Shown here one piece after another: positions 21,752 through 34,077 of a stretch of 64,000 bases of DNA. How positions within the stretch are numbered: position 1 is the stretch's first letter; each line of letters begins with the position of its first letter. A model generated the notes under the pieces. It saw only the letters and a list, made by a program, of their open reading frames with translations. It did no database searches and was not told the DNA's origin. A program made the position numbers and the translations under genes. Source of the DNA: Sesamum alatum (taxonomy: Eukaryota; Streptophyta; Magnoliopsida; Lamiales; Pedaliaceae); NCBI GenBank assembly GCA_034509735.1, contig JACGWO010000010.1, positions 10,553,193 through 10,617,192 of the forward strand, given 5' to 3'.

Positions 21752-22183
21752 CTATAACCAATAATTATGTCGGTTCTACTTGAAGAAATTGGAACAACTT
21801 TGGCTTAAACTTAATCCATGTAAAACCTAGATGATTTTGGTATGTTTAATTTTCTAAACCAATTTCTGGGTGAACGAGAAAATATTAAATGTCCAAAGCT
21901 ACAACTTAAGTTTGGCTTTATAAAGTTAATGTGAAGGTGAATGGTCACCTTCAAACATTGTAATTGAAGGAATATATATGTCAAATGAGATGTACAAATA
22001 TAACGTCCCACATTGGAAGTTGCAAAGAAGATATGTCACTTTATTACGTAAAAGGAACACTCTAACTTGAAATGCTTTGAGAGTGAATATCAACGGTACA
22101 CCCCCTGTTCTGAATTTAAATTCTTCATATTTTCAGGTTTTTTCACACTTCCACCGCATTTACAGGCCGATTCACTCCCTTCA
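21752..22183 (+). repeat. Pre-insertion sequence running into a copia LTR end
   Basis: The final part (about 22090-22183) has the long-LTR family ending: CTTCCACCGC, GGCCGATTCACTCCCTTCA. It is followed by a primer site, so it is the tail of a 5' LTR. The first about 250 bp (21757-22010) continue the sequence that copia C interrupted and I could not assign them. Confidence 0.5.
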
Positions 22184-23140
22184 ACTGTTATCAGAGCCCG
22201 ATTCAGTGTATAAGCTATGAATCTAACATGTACGACATGTTCTATGTGTTTAATTGGATATTGAAAGCATGTTTTAATGTTTTGGTTGCATAATTATGTG
22301 TATTGAATTACATGTTTAATTTTTTGATTAACTGTTGGATATTTGGGTGTTTTAGAAAAATTGATTTTTTTGAAAGATATGGATTTTACATTTCACTTTT
22401 TTATATGTAGAATTATAAAAAATCATTTTATGCTCAATGCAACAACAACCGTTGGTTGTTGTCCCCGCTGGCAGGTACTGGCCAATAGGCATACGGACGA
22501 GAGCCTGTGGCCTAGCGTGCGATTGCCAACAGGGGCTGCAGAGCACCCGACCTACCCACAGGTGCACGCCTGCCCACAGGGGCCTCCGCTTGCATGCATG
22601 AGGCAAGAAATGGCGCCTGGGTAGGCCGAATGGCTAGGCTGTGTTTCATCGTTTTACCGAAAAATTGAATTTTCTGGTTCTTTGCATATTTTTCTGAAAT
22701 GGTTAAATGTTGGTTGGTTTAATTTTACTTAAAATTGGATTTCTTAGAAATTAAATTGTGTAAGATTAATGTGAAAATGGTTTTCAAACAAAAAAAAAAT
22801 ATTTTGTGCATTGGATGTACGAGTTTTTTAGTATCTATTTTTTAATTGCATTTTTAGACATATATTTTCTGCAATTGTACTTTATTATGATATTGTGTAT
22901 CTTTTGAATAATGCACAGTATGTATTATTGGTGGAGCATGATTATAGGGATTATAGTTTTGTTTATTGTTAATTGGATTAACAATGAGGATGATCACAAA
23001 ACCCGACGTGAGAATTGTGGGCTATTGAAGAAATAATGGCAGCGTTGATGACAAAAGAGCAAGTCTTAACTTGACGCAATATTAATGTACTTACTTTCTA
23101 CTTACATTTTAATTGTAGATGCCTAAGAATTCACTAACTT
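22184..23140 (+). mobile_element. Primer site and leader of a long-LTR copia element
   Basis: TGTTATCAGAGCCCG at 22186 is a near-match to the initiator-Met primer site. The leader has the same layout as those at 5560 and 53916: AT-rich, a GC-rich island (about 22460-22640) introduced by a CAACAACAACC stretch, then TTGAATTTTCTGGTTCTTTGCA and a long A-run at 22790. Confidence 0.75.
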
Positions 23141-23800
23141 TTATTCTTGAAGCAACAAATTCAATGGACCAAATTACAATGATTGGCTGCAAAATCTGAT
23201 GATTATCCTTGATTTTGAAAACCAGGCTTATGTCATGGATAAGTCAATTCCTCTCAGGCCTTGCCATAGAGGTCCTTGCAGAAGAACGTTTGACGTCCTA
23301 AAAATGGCAAGAGGACAACCGCAAGGTCCGCAGCGTCATACTTGCTTCCATGACAAATGAGATACAAAAGTAGTATGACAGGATGGACAATGTCCCTTCG
23401 ATATGTTCCGCATGAAAGAGGATTATGTGGTTCCGGACCCGCATATTAGATATTTTGCAAAAAAGGCATTTTTTAGAAATAAGTGAATGAAGGATCGTTT
23501 GTGGCAGGAGCATGAGGTTAAGATGTTATCCCTTGTGGAGAAGCTCAAAGATCTCGGTGTTGATCTTGAAAACAAGACATGAATTGACATGATTCTTTAG
23601 TCTCCTCCTTCCTTCAACCCGTTTCTCGTAAATTATAACATGAATGGACTTGAAGATATTTATCACTTGATAAATATGTTGGGTCCATACGAGGTAAGGA
23701 TTAAAAATCTGCGCCAATGGTATTGGCGGAGGAGGCTTCAACCTCAAGTGCGAAACGCAAAGGTGTTGGACGCCGAAAGAGGAAGAGGGGTAAGATAGAA
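23141..23800 (+). pseudogene. Decayed copia gag
   Basis: Readable pieces in shifting frames include KFNGPNYNDWLQNLMIILDFENQAYVMDKSIP (about 23157-23255) and the WQEHEVKMLSLVEKLKDLGVDLENKT block (about 23500-23580), followed by MNGLEDIYHLINML. This is the copia Gag order following a leader of the right kind. Stops and frameshifts are frequent, and the nucleocapsid region is not recognisable. Confidence 0.7.
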
Positions 23801-23949
23801 TCAGTCACTACACGCGCTTCGAGCACTCCTGCTGCCCCTCGCTGGGCAAGGGTAAATGAAAGACGAAGATGGTTTGGCAGTTAAGGGTTGCAAATGACGT
23901 TTGCATCAAATAACCGTGAAAAAGGAGCATGTGGATGAAGAGTGCCCAA

Positions 23950-24520
23950 AACTCATCTCCAACTAAGGTATAATATATATTATTGAGCATCATGATTACG
24001 AATTCTACTTCTTAGGTATTGGATACTTGTTGTGGAGCTCACATCTGTAAATGTGAGCTGGGGATGGAAAGAAGTAGATGGCTAACATGGATGGTCCTAA
24101 AGCTAGGTGATGGCAGGTTCGTTGCTTCAGAAGCTATAAACTATTGGCTTAGCTATTAGTGATTATGTTAGGATAAAGTTGATAGGACACAATTATGTAA
24201 CCTAGCATGGTCAAATTTTGTTTATTCTATTGTTGGACATTTAGACTACAAATTTGATCAATAAAAGTTTTTTTTTATCGGATGGTGTGTGTCTGTTGGC
24301 TGATTATATAATTTTATCAACATTATCACATAATTGGATTATGAATGCTCAAAACAAACAATATAACTGATAATCAAGAACAAACTTACAAAATCTACAC
24401 GCAAAAGTTTGGTCATATTCCTCTAACTAGGATAAGGAGGCGGGTAGATTCGAAGAATCTACAAATAGACAATTTGAATTTACAAGCTTGCGTGTCCTTC
24501 CTAAGAACGAAGAAGGCTGT
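23950..24520 (+). pseudogene. Copia protease and GAG-pre-integrase remnants
   Basis: About 23993-24150 reads VLDTCCGAHICKCELGMERSRWL ... LRLGDG-like, the protease with DT retained and the normal G replaced (DTCCG). 24360-24515 reads TQKFGHIPLTRIRRRVDSKNLQIDNLN, matching the GAG-pre-integrase of element A (LGHISKDRITRLVDSKSLEIDDLD). Pol stops abruptly near 24515, where LTR-like sequence begins. Confidence 0.75.
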
Positions 24521-24539
24521 GAAGCTCTTTGTACGCTTG

Positions 24540-24916
24540 TAAAGTGGTATGTTGGATTTGTTTTTTATTTTGTCTTCTTTGATCTAGTTCTTTCCAGCAA
24601 TAGAGTGTGGATCTCTGCTGATGTGTTGTGTACTGGTTTAGAGGGGTTTTATTCTTGGACCCTCCATCAACGAGATCCGGACAAGGAGCAACTCTAGTAG
24701 ATGATCTCAAGGAAAATGACAAACGTAATCTTTTGATTTATGATTCATGTTCGTATCGTTTTCTCCATAACCTATATACGTGTTCATCTCCGTGTTTTAA
24801 TACACCAAATTCCCGAGAATATGAAGGGTACACCCTTGATCCGGATTTAAATTCTTTATATTTCTCTTCCATTTTACGCTTCCGCAGCGTTTCGGGGCCG
24901 ATCCACTCCCTTCATA
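24540..24916 (+). repeat. 3' part of a long-LTR family LTR
   Basis: Contains GATCTAGTTCTTTCCAGCAATAG (compare 53574-53596 and 59104-59119), GAGGGGTTTTATT, and the terminal CGCTTCCGCAGCGTTTCGGGGCC...CCCTTCA ending at 24916. No primer site follows. The join to pol at about 24520 is a deletion or insertion breakpoint. Confidence 0.65.
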
Positions 24917-25660
24917 ATTGGACTAAACAAGCTCAAGAAGAAGTGTAAAATTAGTTGATGGGATTAATTAATTTGGTCTTTGATTAATTTTGTAAGGCAA
25001 AATCAATTAATGAAGCTTTTGAAACTTCATTAGAATAAATTAAATTTGGATTTGATAAATTTCATGGACCAAACCACTATATTTTGTAGGAAAAATATTA
25101 TTATTTGAGTATTTATTTTGAAAGATATAAATTAATTAAAGATTAAGTCAATGTTAGGAAAGGAGTTGTAGCTGAAATAGGATTTTCAACTTAAACTCCT
25201 TTCCCAACTCAATTACTTTGCGAAGTAGGATCCTACCCTTATTTGCAAAAAATCTGCCCCCCCCCCCCCCCCCTCTCTCAACAATACACACCCCTCTTCT
25301 CTCAAATATCCTAGATTTTACATTTCCTTTACAAAATATTATTCCATCTTTTCACTATAAAGGTGGTTAGCTTTCAACATAGTATTATGCACAACATTAA
25401 ATGTGTGTGTATTTGTTCTTTGGTGGATTCAAAAACTGAGGGTTTAGAATTGACTAGCGCATCGAATCCAAATTTCAGTAGGTATCCAAGGTGTGGATAC
25501 CGTTTGAGGAGCAATACTTGGGGCTTTGAACCCAAGGACGGCCGTTCGTGGTTAGATAATGCTTAGAAGCATTTCTTGACAAACTACATTGATAGGAATG
25601 CAGAAGGTATAAACATTTAACGCTTTTGTGCTTTTTGTATGTTTCACCATGATCCGTTAC
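24917..25660 (+). other. Possible degenerate LTR-like sequence
   Basis: AT-rich stretch with phrases like those in LTR A (GGATTTGATAAATTT, TCCAAGGTGTGGATACC) and a 17 bp poly-C run at 25257-25273. I see no terminal motif, so assignment to an LTR is tentative. No gene found. Confidence 0.3.
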
Positions 25661-26876
25661 TCAAAAGGGCACAAGCTTGTAAAATTTAGAATTATAAATG
25701 CTCATTTAATCGTTAAATTTTTAAATGTGGTTGTGCCTCCCATGCCCATATTTTCGAACCCAACACCACCTCCATCCTTTCAACTCGAGGTGAATGCAAC
25801 AGAGGGGTTCCATCCATAAGTGGGTTGTTCATGTCATCTCTATTTTGCAAATCAGCTCCATCACGTTGCTCGGTTCCAACACTCCTAGTGTCCATCGTTC
25901 TCACGTCTTAGTTTTTTGTTTTGCTCATACGGCGCCTAAAAAAGCATATTAGTACCCTGACATCCAAGTTAGTAACAAATTAAGGAATAAATAACAACAA
26001 ATAACGCAATGAAAATGATAGAGTGCAACTAGAGTGTGCTCAGTGTAAACTTAAAGTTGCCCAAGTTCGTGTTTGAAGCCTACTATTTATAAGCAGGCCA
26101 TGATGAGTGCTGATAAGATTGAAGCCCTGATATTAGGGATTGAGTTGGGGTGGATATACTAGTTCCAGGTGGGATTTCTGCCTTTTTGGTCAGGTGGTCA
26201 TAATTTAGCTAGGGATGAATCTCCACTTCTTCTCCAATGTCGCCACGTATCTAACAAATTTGGCGGTGGGTGATTATCCTCCTCCTTTGCTTCTGAGTGA
26301 GATGGTAGCAATTGTTTTTCCTATGTGGATCTCACACAGTCACATGGCTCCACGTCCTCTTGAGCTCTAGGTAGGCTAGGCCGCCCTACTGAGCCTCTCT
26401 TTGGTGTTTGTGGCCTGACATTCTTTGCGGAACCACTTGGGTGCTCTTCTAGGCACTGAACCTTTAGGACGGTCGCTCAATGGTCGGATCGAGGGGCATT
26501 AGTACAATATATGTTCCAATAAAATCAGTACAAATATAGTCCATATTTTATTTTATTTTTCAATTAGAAATGTATATTTTTGTTTTTATATGGATTTTTA
26601 TGCTACAATGAAAACATGTCTTGATTAGCTAATGGTGTTATATATCATGTTGTTAGTAGTGTCAAATTAATACTTTTTGAATGACAATTATAGTTTTAAA
26701 ATTTTAATTTGATATAAAATTGATAGTGAGGTCATATTAATGCATTATGAAAATAATTGTATAATTAATTATTAATTTTTATATTAAAAAAAAATAATTA
26801 TTAAGATTAGAATGATGATTGAGAAAACATTTCCAATGAAACTTCATATAAAGAAACACGTCCTGCATTCTTATTA
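25661..26876. other. Unassigned intergenic sequence
   Basis: 25700-25940 has moderate GC and a short minus-strand open frame next to GGCGCC at 25932, which could be a gypsy primer/leader region on the minus strand, but I cannot confirm it. 26500-26876 is AT-rich with no gene seen. Confidence 0.3.
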
Positions 26877-27268
26877 CAGTATAGCAAAATATAATATTAC
26901 TGATAAATGTATCAAATGTTAATAGTAAAATTATCACTAAAAGCATGTATTAAGTGATAATAATTTTAATTTGTCACAATACAACTATTAGTGGCAATCA
27001 CATCAAATTATTATTTATAAATAATTAGTGAAAATACAATATAATAACAATTAATTATTTATTATCATTGGGTGTACACTTTATACGTGTCATCAATTCT
27101 CTTCGCTAACAACTTTATAAATAATTTTCTATTATTAATTATTGCTAGTACCTATTTCTACAAAATAATAATAATAATAATAATAATCCTACAAAATTCA
27201 TTATTGTGACAAAATAAAATTCTTGTGACAAATTAAATTTTTGTCACGAACTACTCTATTTTGTAGTG
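26877..27268. mobile_element. CACTA-type MITE, 392 bp, TSD TTA
   Basis: Left end CAGTATAGCAAAAT, right end ATTTTGTAGTG, flanked by TTA on both sides (26874-26876 and 27269-27271). The left terminus is one base off CACTA. Contains an (AAT)n run near 27165 and no coding sequence. Confidence 0.6.
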
Positions 27269-27282
27269 TTATATTAGAAATG

Positions 27283-27752
27283 GATAAATTATAAACCACC
27301 GCCCTTGATATTTGACATAATTAGAAATACCTCCATATTGTTTGAGAAATTACAAAAAAACCCCGAATTTTAACGTCCGTCTAACAACAAGCCCATTCCG
27401 TTAGTCACCGTTAGGTTTCATTCAATTTTGTGGTAAACTACCAAAATGCCTTTTTCGATTATAAGTTATAATTTTAATATTTTTTTAAAAAAATTAAAAT
27501 ATTTTTATGGGCTAATATTCTCTGTGGATGAACTATTTTTTCCCACCCTAAGATTCTTTTTACATTTTTCCAAATATATTTTTTAAATAAAAAAATTTAG
27601 CAAAGATAAAATAGTACTTTTCACCTCACCTTTCTAGGGGCTACATAATTATTTTCTATTTGATAAAAATATTTGTATCTTTTCAAAAAATAATTGAATA
27701 TTTTTTATTATATCAAACCTCGTTGGAGGTAACTGTAATTACTCTTATAAAA
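27283..27752. mobile_element. Mutator-like MITE (family M2)
   Basis: AAATTATAAACCACCGCCC on the left is complementary to GAGGTAACTGTAATTACT on the right, and complementarity extends through the TATTTGACATAA / TTATATCAAA pair. It has the same left-arm sequence as the outer element at 28383-29150. The duplication is not clear. Confidence 0.6.
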
Positions 27753-28382
27753 ATTGAAGATTGAGAATGAAAATAAAACCAAAGAAAAGGTTACATTCAG
27801 GCTTTATGGACCTATAACCCAAATGGACCAGAAGGTATGCTTATTAGTTCAAATTGCTAAGCCCATCAATAAATTTCATCCAAGTCCAATAATTCTACTC
27901 GTAGTAAAGCCCAAACATGTGCACACAACTCAAGTACAAATTAAATTCCAGCAGCCAACCAATTCTGATTTCTGCAGATAAAGTCTGAGCATCTTCTTCA
28001 AATTCAATTCCTTCATTTGGCATTTTTCTGATATTTTCCAAACATCCCACTCTGCAATGTGTGACATAAATAAAGGGGTGACAGAGTCCCCACCTTTCTT
28101 CAATGCCTTTGTATTATCTTTCCAATTTGAAATTTTTGGGTCCACTTATGAACTGTTAGAGAATGAGAATAAACTTTGAGATTGTGGGTACTTTATGTAT
28201 ATATCTATAAATTGAATAGCAAATAAAATGAAAATGGATGTGAATGATGGGGACATGCATGGCTGTATGGTTGTACTGTGGATTTAAGGCATTAAGTTTC
28301 ACTTTTACCCCCACATAGTAACAACAAGTAAATTACAACGATAGTTTTTGAGGTCATGTCTAGTTGAACAATACTCTTTCTT
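27753..28382. other. Spacer between two M2 MITEs
   Basis: About 630 bp with no convincing coding sequence; a CATTTGGCATTTTTC... CATGTATATATC stretch only. Possibly unique intergenic DNA. Confidence 0.4.
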
Positions 28383-29150
28383 TTATAAAAGAGTAAATTA
28401 TAATTATTTTTCTTGATATTTGATATAATTATAAAAGATAATTACATTTATATTCGCTGATTTATAGTCTATTTACACAAATCATCCTTGTCTTTTGCAT
28501 AATTATAGAAACCACCTTTGATAGCCAAAAAATAAGGGTAGTTTGTGTAATAATGTCAATACTTTTGAGGGGTGTAAGTGTAATTATATAAAAAAAATAG
28601 GGGTGTTTGTGTAAATGATGCTTACATTTCTAGTGGGTCTATGTGTAATTATTCAAAAGGTATGGGTGGTTTGTGTAAATAGACCATAGGTTAGGGAGTG
28701 TAAATATAATTATCCCTAATTATAAATATCTTCTCGTTATTTGAAAACTAAAAATACCTCCCTCAAATGAAAAATAATTATGTAGCCCCTAGACGGAACT
28801 GTGAAAAGTCCTACTTTACTCTTGCTAATTTTTTTTTATTTTTTTCAAAAAAAATATTTGAAAAAATGTAAAAACAAATTTGAAAGTGGGTAAAATAGAT
28901 AATCCATAGAGAATATTAGTTCATAAGAAAGTATTTTAAAAATTTTAAAAAATATATAAAATTATAACTTATAGTTCAAAAGAGCATTTTGGGTAGTTCA
29001 CCACAAAAATTGGATGGAAACCTAAAGGAATGGGTTCATTCTTGGAGGGACACTAAAGTCAGAGGGTATTTGTAATTTCTCAAATAACGATGAGGTATTT
29101 GTAATTATGCCAAACCTCATTGGAGGTGGTTGTAATTTCTGCTTTATAAA
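28383..29150. mobile_element. M2 Mutator-like MITE with an inner MITE
   Basis: The left arm (AGTAAATTATAATTATTTTT, CTTGATATTTGATATAATTA) pairs with the right arm (TAATTATGCCAAACCTCATT, GGAGGTGGTTGTAATTTCT). The left arm is split after about 50 bp by the inner element at 28436-28716. Removing it restores the M2 arm seen at 27283. Confidence 0.7.
28436..28716. mobile_element. Inner MITE, 281 bp, perfect 10 bp duplication
   Basis: Ends AGATAATTACATTTAT and TAAATATAATTATCCC are inverted repeats, continuing through TCTATTTACACAAA / TTTGTGTAAATAGA. TAATTATAAA flanks both ends (28426-28435 and 28717-28726). Confidence 0.8.
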
Positions 29151-30554
29151 ACTATAAGTACACCACATGAGACCAATTCATTATAATTTAACTTAGGGGT
29201 GTATTCTGTAATTTTTGCCTTTCAATGGGGGACGTACGTATAATTACAACTACGACTCGATGAGGGGGATGCATTTATTATTTTATAAAACAAAGTATTT
29301 GTGTAATTAATATCTAATTAATCTCCAAATTTGCCATGTCGTTTACCCTAATAGCTTGTCACATCAAATGCTATTATCAAGGTTGCTGAATTGGCTCCAA
29401 ATCATGTAGAGGAAATTAAGTTAATGTTTCTGTCTGAAACCTATTCCTTTCAAACAAATTAAGTGACAATGAATTAACACACACTATTACACCAACACAG
29501 ACACACCTTGAAATCAAATTGCATATTTAGTTGGTGTTTTGATAAATTTGTAAGGTATTTAAAATAAGAAAGTAGTCGAGAGTTTATGAAATGTTGAAAA
29601 ATATTCGATTTTTTTTTTCTGAAACCAGCCTATAAAATTTAAAATTGAAATATCAGGAGCTTATAAGTGAGAATTCACGAAGGACGACCGTCTCTCAACC
29701 GAGTTGCACTATGGTCCATGAAGTAAAAAGCAGTCAAATTAAACCAGGAATTCATTTTATTCTATACAATGCAGGTAATGATGTAGATAAAATTAAGGAT
29801 AATTAATTATATCAGCATTTATTGAGATTAGGTTTAAATGCGCAAAATACTTTTTCAGTATCATAAAATAGGGTCAGTATTTATTTAGGTACTATAATTC
29901 TGATGGGTGTCGCTATAAAATATGATTTTCAACTCTTTTGGTCCCAAAATTAAAATCATGTGCGTCGCATTTGACTGTTAGTTCCCATTAACTGCCGTCA
30001 TGAACTCCCCCATTGGGAAAGAAAAATACATGACTCAGCCAAGGAAGAGGGAAAATTGGCATAAGTTTATTCATTTTTAAATAAAATTATTAGATAAACT
30101 TTATTTTATATAAATAATGACCTAATTTAAATTATAATTATTTATATTTGAGATAAGTTCTAGCATCTTTTTATTAATTTTTGAAATTAAATTGTTATTT
30201 GGTCTAAAAATATTTTGACAAATTTTGTCCACAAACTATAAAAAATATAATTTATTTTTTAACAAAATATATTTGAGATTTTATTTTAATATAAATATTA
30301 AAACAAATTTAAAATTACAATTTTTTGTATTAAGATAATTTCTAGGATCCTTTTATTATCTTTTAAAATTAAATTATTATTTGGTCTAAAACCATTTTAA
30401 TATTTGACAAAAAATATAAGAAATAACATTTATTTTTTAAAATAAAAGTTTTAGATACATTTTATTTTTATATAAATAATGAATTAAATTTAAATTACAT
30501 TATTAGTATATTGGATAAATTCTAGCAAACTTTTTATTATTTTTAAAATTGAAT
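29151..30554. other. AT-rich intergenic sequence with MITE halves
   Basis: 29160-29310 keeps the right half of an alternating-TIR MITE. 29850-29990 resembles, inverted, the sequence at about 42000-42110 (GGTCCC, TATAAAATAGGGTCA), so it is half of a Mutator-like MITE. The rest is AT-rich without genes. Confidence 0.4.
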
Positions 30555-31449
30555 CACTACAAAAAAATATTTTATTGGAATAGCCGGTTATTTTTTTTTA
30601 AATATATGTATTAAATTTGGAATAGCCTTTGTAACGCTCGACCATCCGTTGCTTTGATAGGTGTTACAAAATATTTATAACGACTTCTGAAGAAGCAGTT
30701 ACTAATTAGACCGACTTTTGGTCCGGCCATGGCAACCCTTACATCATATGACTAGATTTAGAAAAAAAAATTATAACTGTGTTTGGAACAACCACCTTAA
30801 AAAGTATTGTAGTAATTTTTTGGAATGACTTTTGTAACACATATAATTATAAGTGTACAATGATATTGGAATGGTCGTTGTAATAACATGTTGGACGTTT
30901 GATGCCTATTATTTGTAATGGTTTTTGTATCTCATGTTGTCCAATCATTTTGAACATATTTTGTAACGGCTTTTATGATGCCTAATTGTCTAAATTTTGA
31001 TAGTTTTGTAATGGCTTTTGGATTGGTTATTAATTTTTCTTTAGGAACGGTTGTTTAAATGGTTCCGTAAGATATTTTTGTGACTCCCTCAGGAACAGTT
31101 CGTTTAACAATGTTTGTAACGATTTTATATTTTTCTTGGAACGGCTTTTATAATTGATTCCAAGTTTTGCGAGTAACCCAAAAATTGTTACATAGGTCGT
31201 TACAAAATTAGTATATATTTTTTAATTTATGTTTAAATTATTAAAATATGAATATTAAAATGTTTTATTTACAATTTTAGTTACAAATATTTTATTGAAT
31301 TTATTAAATGCGAAATATTTAAATATATTATATAGCGAAAGAAGTAACAATATAATTAAAAAATTGAAAATATTATATAAAAATCGTCTTTTAAATTTAC
31401 ATACAACTTTTAATTTTAAAAAAAAAAAAACTAAAATGGCCGTAATCTA

Positions 31450-32960
31450 GATCGTGCTCCTCGTCGGCCGCGTCCGCATTGTCTTGTTCCTCAGTGTCTG
31501 GAGCCGAGGGATCAACTGGAGGCTATGATAGTTGGGCCAGTGGAGGGGGCCCAGGTGGTCGCCCAACGCTTCTGCAACTCCTCGATCCTCGTGAGACGAT
31601 CATCGAAGTCTGGGCATTGGGGATGTAGTGGTTGGGGTTCGGTGGAGCATTGAACGAGTAGCTGGGTTGTGATGGTCCAGCAATAGTGTGGGAGGCCTTA
31701 GAACTGAGACCCAATACATGATCCCTCTTCTGGCCTCCCGTTGCCAACATCCATAGATGCTGCTTGGTCATGGTCACCGAGTTCTAAGAAGATAATAGAG
31801 GATCTTGCTGATCACCCATTAGCGGAGTATGTTGTTCCTCCATCGTCCTCTGGAACATCCTCTACGAAATGGATTAAGTGATTAGTAAAAACAAATAAAT
31901 TTATTTCAATTTAAAACAAAAAATTAGAATTGATCGAGCCACTTACCGGGACCTCCTTTACCCTCGGGTCCCTCGATTGCCCGTCCTCCTTCCTTTTGTA
32001 TACCTTGGAGAAGAATTCCATTTATTTGATAGGGCAACCGAGTTGTGTCTCCTGTCCAAGATTCAAAAAAGATATGTAAGTAATTAATTATTATAAAAAA
32101 AATTAAAACAAAAAACAAGAAGCCGCTTACCATCTTCCTTCTGTGCATCCCAATGGAGGATGATCCCCCGGGGTACACCGACGTTGCTGCCGCCGGGTTG
32201 GCCACCCATTTGGCCTTGATCTTTGTCGAGGCCACCTTGAATTCTAGCTAGCCCAGTACTCCAGCAGTTGTTGCCAGATCTGATCGGGCAGCCATAGCGG
32301 CCGGGATAATTGTGCTCAGGCGTCCGTTAACCGCTTCCATAGGAACCTACCGGCCTGCCACTTGGAGATCTTGAACATCAGTTTATCATCACATTCCCAC
32401 CAGTAAGTAAGCTGCAAATTCCCAATAGCAAAAAAATTGTCAAACGTAATGCTAAAAATTAAAAAAAGCGTAGTGCAAAAAGTTAAACAGTTCTTACCTT
32501 TGGATTGTCATACCAGAAGAGTTGGTACTTCTATGGAATCTACGATATACATCCCCAGGGATGAGGATGGTTGAGCACAATAACATTGATTGCACTGTGA
32601 AAATCTTAATCCTACCTGAAAAAAATAATTATTATAAAGAAAAATGCATTGAAAATAATTTAACAAAATTATTTATGTTACCTCGCATCGCAGAGACTGA
32701 AAAAGTGACAGGTAGAAGGTGATGGTGGTGGTGCATCCCATGGTCGAAGGGGGCCTGTGAACTACTCACCCCTGCGTTCGATGACCCCACTATCATTGGA
32801 TCTATTGGTGGGGTTTGTGGCACGGATGCTGGCTCTGGTGGTGGAGGTGCTTCCGCAACAACGGCGGGAGCAAGAATGGGTGGACCACGACTGCAGCTAC
32901 AATCACAACCACATCCTACAGGGGTCGGACCACCGGTTGTCATGGATCTATAACTTGAAA
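31450..32960 (-). pseudogene. Second ORF of the CACTA element (Ptta/En/Spm-type), decayed
   Basis: Minus strand. 32943-32640 encodes a proline-rich, low-complexity N-terminal region with a His run (PPPPEPASVPQTPP, MHHHHH). 32400-32130 reads TYWWECDDKLMFKISKWQAGRFL, LSRPLWLPDQIWQQLLEYW, and KIKAKWVANPA, then GGSSSIGMHRRKM, which fits the conserved block of plant Ptta/En/Spm accessory proteins. 31860-31500 encodes a glutamine/proline-rich tail. Frames change and short AT-rich gaps (about 31870-31930, 32050-32130, 32410-32500) look like introns. In this family the product binds the subterminal repeats; this copy looks broken. Confidence 0.6.
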
Positions 32961-33071
32961 TTTAAATCTATTAATTGTATTATACTATGTATAAAATTAT
33001 ATCGATTTTATTACGTATAAGATAATATTAAAATCTATTGAAGTATATTATATTGATTATATTTTTTTGTA

Positions 33072-34077
33072 GGCAAAATTGCAAAATTGGTCCTATATAT
33101 AAAGGGGGTTTGGCAAAATTAGTCCTGTAAATATTGAACTGGCAATTTTAGTCCTATAAATTTGAATTTAGTGGCAATTTCAGTCCTTCCAGCCAAAAAA
33201 TAATCGAAAATGGACAAATTGAGGATTAGGGTTTTGCCTGCCAATTGGGTTGACCAAAACACATGGCATCCTACGTGGATGTTGGGCAGGTCAAATGGGC
33301 AAAAAAACAAAAGTACTCTTTTCCCACCTCATCCTCACAAAGAAGAAAGGGGGGAAGTCACCTGGTGAGGAGGCCATGACGACGGCGCCGTTGACGAAAA
33401 CTGATCGGAGGGATGTGTGCGCCATGGGAAAGTGAACACAGGGTGGTGGTCCGCGGGCGAGATGATCGGTAAGGCCGAAGATATGAAGGAAAAACAATGA
33501 CGGGCCAGCGAAAAAAATGTCGGAAATGAAAATGGAGAGAACCAATCGGATAGTGGACGAAAATGAATGGCCTTGGGTGCAATCGACTCGTCGGAGGATG
33601 GGGAGTCGATTTGTGGTGGTCTCGAACGATGGGTAAGTCGAACGGCGGCGAATCGAGAAGAGAGACAAAATAGATCTAAAATTATAATCGGGGCGGGGGT
33701 GCGTTTGAACTCCGATTGGAACATGAGTTGCATGGCTGGAATCAACGTCGAACAATGAGTTCAGTGATGGTGTGCGTGGCCGGAGACTCGCCGAAAAAAA
33801 ATTCCGGCAACCGATGATGGTGATGGGTGGTAGTGGGCAGTGAGCTAGGGATGGATGGTGGTGGGTTTTGAGCCACGTTAGCATCCATGTAGGATGCCTA
33901 TTTGGACGCCGAAACCCTAAACCCCAATTTGATTTGTTAATTTATGGCCGCTTTTGGTCGGAAGGACCAAAATTGCTACAAATTTAAAACTTAGAGGATT
34001 AAAATTGCCAGTCCCATAGTTAAGGGACCAATTTTGCCACACTTCCATATATACATGACTAATTTCACAATTTTGCC
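33072..34077. mobile_element. Mutator-like element, 1006 bp, perfect 9 bp duplication, GC-rich cargo
   Basis: Terminal inverted repeats start GGCAAAATTG and end CAATTTTGCC, with complementarity continuing for about 100 bp (GGCAAAATTAGTCC / GGACCAATTTTGCC). TTTTTTGTA flanks both sides (33063-33071 and 34078-34086). The interior (33340-33890) is much richer in G and C than its surroundings. Its minus strand has an open frame of 197 codons rich in S, P, R and H (33884-33291) that I cannot assign. It could be a Pack-MULE carrying a gene fragment, or just family sequence. Confidence 0.8.

Noticed and set aside
22343..22624. 93-codon frame in the copia leader
   Set aside because: It spans the GC-rich leader island; the corresponding frames in the two related leaders differ in sequence and length.
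33291..33884. 197-codon minus-strand open frame as a host gene
   Set aside because: It lies wholly inside a Mutator-like element with exact duplication, overlaps other frames of similar length, and shows no domain I recognise.
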